Position numbers and translations under genes: made by a program. Source: Nitrospirota bacterium (GTDB lineage: Bacteria; Nitrospirota; Thermodesulfovibrionia; Thermodesulfovibrionales; JdFR-88). From it: a stretch of DNA of 64,000 bases. Positions 58,960 through 64,000 of the stretch are shown in pieces (positions within the stretch are counted from its first letter, which is position 1; each line of letters starts with the position of its first letter). The notes beneath the pieces are model-generated. The model was not told the origin of the DNA and did not search any database. It worked only from the letters and a program-made list of their open reading frames with translations. The stretch covers positions 159,325 to 223,324 of the forward strand of contig JAKBYX010000002.1 of the NCBI GenBank assembly GCA_021840255.1, written 5' to 3'.

Positions 58960-61266
58960 ATGAGTTTTCTTGTAATAGTAGAGTCGCCTGCAAAGGCGCG
59001 TACGCTGAACAAGATCCTCGGAAAGGATTTTTCCGTTAAGGCGTCGATAGGACACATAAAGGACCTGCCTGCAAAGGAGTTGGGCGTAGACAAGGAAAAG
59101 GACTTCGAGCCCAGGTATGTGATCATCCCCGGAAAAGAGAAAGTGGTCCGGGAGCTAAAGGCCGCCTCTAAAAAGGCCGAAAAAATCTTCCTGGCCCCCG
59201 ACCCCGACCGCGAGGGCGAGGCCATCGCGTACCACATAGCCTCCGAGTTGGGCGACGGCGCGAAAAAGGGCGCGAACGCTAAAAAACTCTACAGGGTGAG
59301 CTTCCATGAGATTACGGAAAAGGCTGTCAAGGAAGCTATGGAACACCCCGGGGAAATAGACGCCCATATGGTCGATGCCCAGCAGGCAAGAAGGGTGCTC
59401 GACAGGCTTGTTGGCTATGAGCTTTCCCCGCTGCTTTGGAGAAAGGTAAGGAAGGGCCTCAGCGCCGGACGGGTCCAGTCGGTTGCCGTGAGGCTGGTAG
59501 TCGAAAGGGAAAGGGAGATAGAGGCATTCAAGCAGGAGGAATACTGGTCTGCCGAGGGGATGTTCAGCCCAGCCCAGGCAGAAGGCCAGATTTTTTTCTC
59601 CGCAAGGCTCCATACGCTTGGCGGAGAGCTAGTGACGGAGCGAAACGCCAGGACAGGGGAGAAGAAGTTCCTCCTGCAGACCGCGGAGGACGCACAAAAG
59701 GCCGTGGAGTCCATCAAGGGCCTGGATTACGTGCTTGCCGGTATCGAGAAAAAGCTCCGCAAACGCTCCCCCGCGCCCCCCTTCATAACAAGCACATTGC
59801 AGCAGGAGGCGTTTGGGCGCCTGCAGTTCTCAGCCAAAAAAACGATGATGCTGGCCCAGCAGCTTTATGAAGGCATAGAGTTGGGAGAGGAAGGCTCGGT
59901 TGGCCTGATCACATATATGAGGACCGATTCGGTAAACGTGGCCCAGGAAGCGCAGCAGTGGGCCAGAAATCTCATAGCCAGCAGGTTCGGAGAAAAATAT
60001 CTCCCCGAAAAGCCGCCCAAATACAAGAGCAAGGCATCTGCCCAGGAGGCCCATGAGGCCATAAGGCCAACCTACATGGAAAGGTCTCCCGAGGCGGTAA
60101 AGCCGTTTTTATCCAAGGACCAGATGCGGCTCTACAGCCTTGTCTGGAACCGGTTCCTCGCAAGCCAGATGGCGCCTGCCCAGCTTGATCAGACGACATT
60201 CACCATCGCCTCGCAAGGGGACGGCGGGCAGGACGCGGAAAAAGCCGTCTTCAAGGCAAGCGGAACGGTCATGAGGTTCGATGGTTTTCTGGTCCTTTAC
60301 AAGGATCTGGCAGGCGAGGAGGAAGAGTGGCTGCTTCCGCCACTGACAGAAAAAGAGGCGCTAAAACTTCTGGAGCTGAAGCCGGGACAGCATTTCACAC
60401 AGCCGCCGCCAAGGTACACGGAGGCAAGCCTTGTTAAGACCCTTGAGGAAAAAGGCATAGGAAGGCCGAGCACTTATGCCGCCATACTCTCTACCATACA
60501 GGACAGGAAGTATGTCACAAAGGAGACGGGTAAGTTCAAGCCTACCGACTTGGGCGTCCTTGTGAACGACCTGCTGGTGGAAAAGTTCCCTGAGCTGATG
60601 GATGTCGGTTTTACCGCCCGGATGGAAGACGAGCTGGACCAGATAGAACAGGGCAAGATGCAATGGCCGAAAGTGATCAGGGATTTTTATCAGCCTTTCA
60701 GCCAGGATCTTGAAACGGCCCTGAAGGCGCCCGGGAAGGTGCGGCCCGAGGACGTCATGACCGAAGAGAAGTGCGAAACGTGCGGCCTCCCGATGGTGAA
60801 GAGATGGGGAAGGCACGGCTGGTTCCTGGCCTGCAGCGGTTATCCTGAGTGCAGGTTTACGCGTCCGCTGGAGGGCGACAAGCAGGCGGTGGAGCAAACC
60901 AGCGAGGTCTGCGAAAAATGCGGCGCGCCGATGGTGTTGCGCACCGGAAGGTTCGGCAAGTTCCTTGCCTGCTCGAAATATCCGGAGTGCAAGACCACCA
61001 AGCCCGTGTCGCTTGGGGTAAAATGCCCACTGGATGGCGGCGATGTTGTAGAGCGGCGCTCCAAGAAGGGGAGGCTCTTTTATAGCTGCGGCAATTATCC
61101 TAACTGCAAGTTCATATCATGGTATCGCCCTGTCAACCGTGCCTGCCCGGACTGCGGCAGCCCCTATCTGCTTGAAAAAAAGACCAGGGAAGGCACAGCG
61201 GTCTTTTGTCCCGAAAAAAGCTGCGGCCACAAGGAAGAAAGCAGGGAAGAAGCCTCCGGGGAGTAA
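58960..61266 (+). CDS. topA: DNA topoisomerase I
   Basis: TopA relaxes negative supercoils by transient single-strand cleavage. The 768-residue protein has the Toprim domain (FLVIVESPAKARTLNKIL; PDPDREGEAIAYH), the active-site Y319 in GLITYMRTDSVNV (same number as the E. coli enzyme), and KPPKYKSKASAQEAHEAIRPT. Four C-terminal zinc-ribbon-like segments follow (CETCGLPM...CSGYPEC, CEKCGAPM...CSKYPEC, CPLDGG...CGNYPNC, CPDCGSPY...CPEKSC). The gene follows dprA after 136 nt that include a T-rich tract. Confidence 0.97.
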   Translation: MSFLVIVESPAKARTLNKILGKDFSVKASIGHIKDLPAKELGVDKEKDFEPRYVIIPGKEKVVRELKAASKKAEKIFLAPDPDREGEAIAYHIASELGDGAKKGANAKKLYRVSFHEITEKAVKEAMEHPGEIDAHMVDAQQARRVLDRLVGYELSPLLWRKVRKGLSAGRVQSVAVRLVVEREREIEAFKQEEYWSAEGMFSPAQAEGQIFFSARLHTLGGELVTERNARTGEKKFLLQTAEDAQKAVESIKGLDYVLAGIEKKLRKRSPAPPFITSTLQQEAFGRLQFSAKKTMMLAQQLYEGIELGEEGSVGLITYMRTDSVNVAQEAQQWARNLIASRFGEKYLPEKPPKYKSKASAQEAHEAIRPTYMERSPEAVKPFLSKDQMRLYSLVWNRFLASQMAPAQLDQTTFTIASQGDGGQDAEKAVFKASGTVMRFDGFLVLYKDLAGEEEEWLLPPLTEKEALKLLELKPGQHFTQPPPRYTEASLVKTLEEKGIGRPSTYAAILSTIQDRKYVTKETGKFKPTDLGVLVNDLLVEKFPELMDVGFTARMEDELDQIEQGKMQWPKVIRDFYQPFSQDLETALKAPGKVRPEDVMTEEKCETCGLPMVKRWGRHGWFLACSGYPECRFTRPLEGDKQAVEQTSEVCEKCGAPMVLRTGRFGKFLACSKYPECKTTKPVSLGVKCPLDGGDVVERRSKKGRLFYSCGNYPNCKFISWYRPVNRACPDCGSPYLLEKKTREGTAVFCPEKSCGHKEESREEASGE

Positions 61267-61351
61267 TGGCCGGGCAAGGCGGCTTGGCGGAACTAACCTA
61301 TAGTTGGGCCCCGGCAATGGATGGCAGACGGGGTTGCAGATGGAGTTGCAA

Positions 61352-62041
61352 ATGAAGGGCGGCAGGCCCCCTTTTTTGATCGGCATATGCGGGGCAGGCA
61401 GCGGTTCCGGAAAGACCAACATGGCCCAGGAACTCCTGAGAAGGTCCGTGGAAGGCGGCATCGAGGAAGAAAAGAAAAAGCCGCCGCAGGATGAAAAAAC
61501 CCCTCCGGCCCAGCAGGGCGGAGCCCGCACGATAAATAACTGCACTTCCAGCCCGGAGGGCAACTCCCGATCGATCAGAGGCCCCTGGGGGGGCATCAAG
61601 TTCACAAAAACCGGTCTCTATACCTCTGTCATAACCGATACCGATGTCCTGCTTGAAGAAGGTAAAGATACTGCCAGGGTGCTTAAGGCAGGGGCCCGCA
61701 GGGCGGTCTGGATCTGCAGTCCCGGCGGGGCGGACCTTGAGGAGGCCCTTTCCATGGCACTGGGCGAGCTGCATGAGTGCGGAGTGGTTGTAGTGGAAGG
61801 CAACAGCGCCGTTGAGCTTTTAAAGCCCGATATTGTAATATTTATGAGCGGCCCGTTTTTTAAAAGCGGGGCGGAAACCGCCCTGCGCGAAGCCGATATA
61901 GTGTTCAGGCCCGAGGGGGCAATGCTCCCGGCCGGGGCGGGCGCCATTAAAAAAGGCGCGGTTTTCTGCGGCAGCCTGCAGTTGTGCGCCGGTGAAGTTT
62001 TTAAACGTATGGCCGAAAGAGAGGGGAAGGGGACTGCTTAA
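61352..62041 (+). CDS. MobB-like P-loop protein
   Basis: ATG 61352 has GGAG 6 nt upstream; the longer frame to TTG 61304 is less likely. The 229-residue protein opens FLIGICGAGSGSGKTNMAQELL, a Walker A loop typical of MobB, and continues with KFTKTGLYTSVITDTDVLLEEGKDTARVLKAGARRAVWIC and VVVVEGNSAVELLKPDIVIFMSG. MobB helps attach GMP to molybdopterin. A ~45-residue Pro/Glu/Lys-rich segment between the P-loop and the second strand is unusual. Other molybdenum-cofactor genes are not nearby, so a different NTPase role is possible. Confidence 0.65.
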   Translation: MKGGRPPFLIGICGAGSGSGKTNMAQELLRRSVEGGIEEEKKKPPQDEKTPPAQQGGARTINNCTSSPEGNSRSIRGPWGGIKFTKTGLYTSVITDTDVLLEEGKDTARVLKAGARRAVWICSPGGADLEEALSMALGELHECGVVVVEGNSAVELLKPDIVIFMSGPFFKSGAETALREADIVFRPEGAMLPAGAGAIKKGAVFCGSLQLCAGEVFKRMAEREGKGTA

Positions 62042-62176
62042 ACATATCCAGATGCCGTATTTGTCCGGCACAATGTCCGTCACAGGGGGCGCCCGGCGGC
62101 CTTCAGGGCGAATGGTCCGCGGCCTTCTTGTTTTTTTATTTTCCAAGCAGGGTAAAGAAAAACAGTTGAAATATTG

Positions 62177-62992
62177 ATGGGGGCCATTACATTTGACATA
62201 AGTCTCGCTTTTTACTTCTTTGCGATGCTTTTCGCCGTCCTGGACCTCTCAAAGAGCACGAAGACCTTTCCAAAGCTCATGCTGATATCGGCCTTTATCG
62301 GTTTTGGTTTTCAGACGGTTTATATTTTTTACGAGGGATTTTCCCTGGGGCATGTCCCTTTCGTAAACCCGCACGAGGCGACCTCTTTTTTTGCCTGGTG
62401 CATATTCCTGCTGTTCTTTATTCTTGAGTACCGTTACAAGGTCGGGCTTCTTGGCGCTTTCATAACGCCCATGGCCTTTCTCCTTATGTTCGTTTCTTTC
62501 CTCCTGCCTTCGGAGTTGAAGCCGCTTTCCCCAGTGCTCAGGAGCCAGTGGCTGGGCGTGCACACGGTCTTTGCGTTCCTGGCGAACGCGGCCTTCGCAA
62601 TGGCGGCCGGGGTTGGGTTCATGTACCTGGTCCAGGAGCATTATGTGAAGAGCAAACGGCTTGGCGGGCTGTTTTCCAGGCTGCCCTCTCTTCATGTGCT
62701 TGACGAGATAAATTACCGGCTTGTTACGGTAGGGTTTCCACTGTTTACGGTCGCGATAATAAGCGGCTCCATCTGGGCCGATAACGCCTGGGGCAGCTAT
62801 ATAAGCTGGGACCCAAGGCAGATATGGGCCCTGGTAACATGGCTTATATTCGGCATCGTCCTGCACGCCAGGCTCCAGAGGGGCTGGCGCGGAAAGAGGG
62901 CGGCCGCCCTTTCCATACTGGGCTTTCTCACTATCATAGGTGCTTTTGCCGGGCTGGCGCTTCTGCAGAAAGGTCAGCATGTTTTTCTATGA
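62177..62992 (+). CDS. ccsA: Cytochrome c biogenesis protein CcsA/CcsB-type (HemX-like)
   Basis: This 271-residue, eight-helix membrane protein begins at ATG 62177 (TTG 62174 precedes it in frame). It contains the WWD-like motif NAWGSYISWDPRQIWALVTWLIFGIVLHARL and several conserved histidines. The family handles heme for cytochrome c maturation or stabilises heme enzymes. It is directly followed by hemA after 12 nt, the usual ccsA/hemX-hemA arrangement, so it likely serves heme traffic at the membrane. Confidence 0.9.
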   Translation: MGAITFDISLAFYFFAMLFAVLDLSKSTKTFPKLMLISAFIGFGFQTVYIFYEGFSLGHVPFVNPHEATSFFAWCIFLLFFILEYRYKVGLLGAFITPMAFLLMFVSFLLPSELKPLSPVLRSQWLGVHTVFAFLANAAFAMAAGVGFMYLVQEHYVKSKRLGGLFSRLPSLHVLDEINYRLVTVGFPLFTVAIISGSIWADNAWGSYISWDPRQIWALVTWLIFGIVLHARLQRGWRGKRAAALSILGFLTIIGAFAGLALLQKGQHVFL

Positions 62993-63004
62993 GGGCACCC
63001 TTGC

Positions 63005-64000
63005 ATGAAGGTTCTTGTAGCGGGGCTGAACCACAAGAGCGCTGACGTAGAGGTAAGGGAAAAGCTGGCCTTTACCGGGGAAAAGCTGGAGCAGGGCCTT
63101 GGCGCGCTGCTGGCGTTGCCCCATGTGAGGGAGGCCATGATAATCTCCACCTGCAACCGGGTAGAGATATACATGGGCGTCGAGGATCCCGGGGAAGCCA
63201 CGCGCCAGGTAAAGCATTTCATAAGCGATTTTCATTCAATACCCGAAGGCCTTTTGGACAAGGCCCTTTATTTCCACACGGATTCAGCGGCCGTCAGGCA
63301 CATATTCCGCGTGGCCTCAAGCCTGGACTCCATGGTTGTCGGAGAGCCGCAGATATTGGGGCAGGTCAAGGAATCCTTCCATTTGGCCCTGGACAAAAAG
63401 GCCACCGGCGTGCTCATGAACAAGCTCATGAAAAAGGCCATCTCCGTGGCCAAGCGGGTGCGCACCGAGACCGGGGTGGCCGAAAACGCCGTATCCATAA
63501 GTTTTGCCGCCGTTGAGCTGGCCAGGAAGATATTCAACGACCTTGTGGACAAGTCTGTTCTCCTGCTTGGCGCGGGGGAGATGGCCGAGCTGGCCGCGCG
63601 GCACCTGATGAACAACGGGGTAAAGGAGATAGTGGTCGCCAACCGGACCCTTGAAAGGGGATGCGAACTGGCGCAGGACTTCAAGGGAAGGGCTGTCCCT
63701 TTCTCCAGCTTCAAGGAGGAGATGGTCCATTCGGACATAGTGCTATGCTCCACCGGGGCTCCAAATTACGTGGTCTTCAAGCAGGACCTCCATAATATAA
63801 TGAAGGAGCGCAAGCAGCGGCCCGTCTTCCTGATAGACATATCGGTGCCAAGGAATATCGACCCCAAGATAAACGGGCTGGAGAACGTCTATCTGTACGA
63901 TGTGGACGACCTCCAGGGGGTTGTGGACTCCAACAGGCACGAGCGCAACAAGGAGGCCCAGAAGGCCGAGGACATTATAGGAAGCGAGGTCGAGGTCTTT
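63005..64000 (+). CDS. hemA: Glutamyl-tRNA reductase, partial (3' end beyond window)
   Basis: HemA reduces glutamyl-tRNA to glutamate-1-semialdehyde, the first step of C5 heme synthesis. 332 codons are present before the window ends. MKVLVAGLNHKSADVEVREKLAF, IISTCNRVEIY with the thioester-forming C50, and VVGEPQILGQVKESF are the family blocks. A Rossmann NADPH domain with LLGAGEMAELAARHL then follows. The frame is intact to the edge. Feedback instability signals at the N-terminus, known in some bacteria, cannot be judged. Confidence 0.96.
   Translation, partial: MKVLVAGLNHKSADVEVREKLAFTGEKLEQGLGALLALPHVREAMIISTCNRVEIYMGVEDPGEATRQVKHFISDFHSIPEGLLDKALYFHTDSAAVRHIFRVASSLDSMVVGEPQILGQVKESFHLALDKKATGVLMNKLMKKAISVAKRVRTETGVAENAVSISFAAVELARKIFNDLVDKSVLLLGAGEMAELAARHLMNNGVKEIVVANRTLERGCELAQDFKGRAVPFSSFKEEMVHSDIVLCSTGAPNYVVFKQDLHNIMKERKQRPVFLIDISVPRNIDPKINGLENVYLYDVDDLQGVVDSNRHERNKEAQKAEDIIGSEVEVF

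Noticed and set aside
1-64000. tRNA or rRNA genes
   Set aside because: No cloverleaf-like or rRNA-like stretch was recognised in any intergenic region by eye.

Overview
The window looks like a chromosomal segment of an anaerobic, Gram-negative bacterium. The Lgt and lipoprotein genes, type IV pilins with a sigma-54 promoter, a giant BadF-type CoA-dehydratase activase, an Hnd/Nuo-type soluble oxidoreductase and a DUF5752/trehalose/GH57 sugar operon together suggest an uncultured Nitrospirota or Desulfobacterota/deltaproteobacterial lineage. This placement is inferred from gene content only. Most of the window is GC-rich. The first ~7 kb is clearly AT-richer (20 G+C of 60 in 2821-2880, against 36 of 60 in 40321-40380, counted by hand).

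1-11.9 kb is a surface-polysaccharide cluster, all on the + strand. It holds a sugar aminotransferase, a three-module glycosyltransferase, an asparagine synthase fused to a methyltransferase, a free methyltransferase resembling that fused domain, and three GT2 proteins. 12-18.4 kb holds housekeeping and redox genes: ribH, nusB, a phosphoesterase, a DUF1858 redox protein next to a 42-residue zinc-ribbon protein, a divergent heme-copper-oxidase-like membrane protein, a SprT-like metalloprotein, a Crp/Fnr regulator, a TlpA-like thioredoxin and a small lipoprotein. 18.5-23.8 kb has two GT-C-like membrane proteins and two type IV pilins. 24.1-28.6 kb is one ~1496-residue activase. 28.9-30.4 kb has small proteins, including a 31-residue COX24-type basic protein.

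30.5-43.1 kb is a tight operon for trehalose and alpha-glucan metabolism (DUF5752, TreT-like, TreZ, GH57/DUF3536, TreY, MalQ) ending in lgt. 43.1-43.7 kb has no protein gene. It contains three homologous, evenly built promoter-short transcript-terminator units, which I read as a tandem small-RNA array and as the most unusual feature of the window. 43.7-54.4 kb is a minus-strand block: a signalling and redox operon (REC-GcvH-like, two GHKL ATPases, DRTGG, PHP, REC-NuoE fusion, HndB, NuoF, NuoG-like), then leuD and leuB. 54.5-64 kb holds a Cys-rich protein, a DUF401 permease-like protein, argG, dprA, topA, a MobB-like protein, ccsA and the 5' part of hemA.

Several non-gene signals recur. A-rich K/Q/N-coding tracts occur inside and between genes. 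A ~145-bp repeat with inverted ends occurs twice. A CCCTCACCC...GGGTGAGGG palindromic repeat occurs three times, twice inside reading frames. Two ATGAT-N4-ATCAT boxes each lie at a class II activator position in one divergent promoter region. Several -10 hexamers lie exactly 5 nt before a start codon, which suggests leaderless mRNAs. No tRNA, rRNA, CRISPR array or complete transposase gene was seen.
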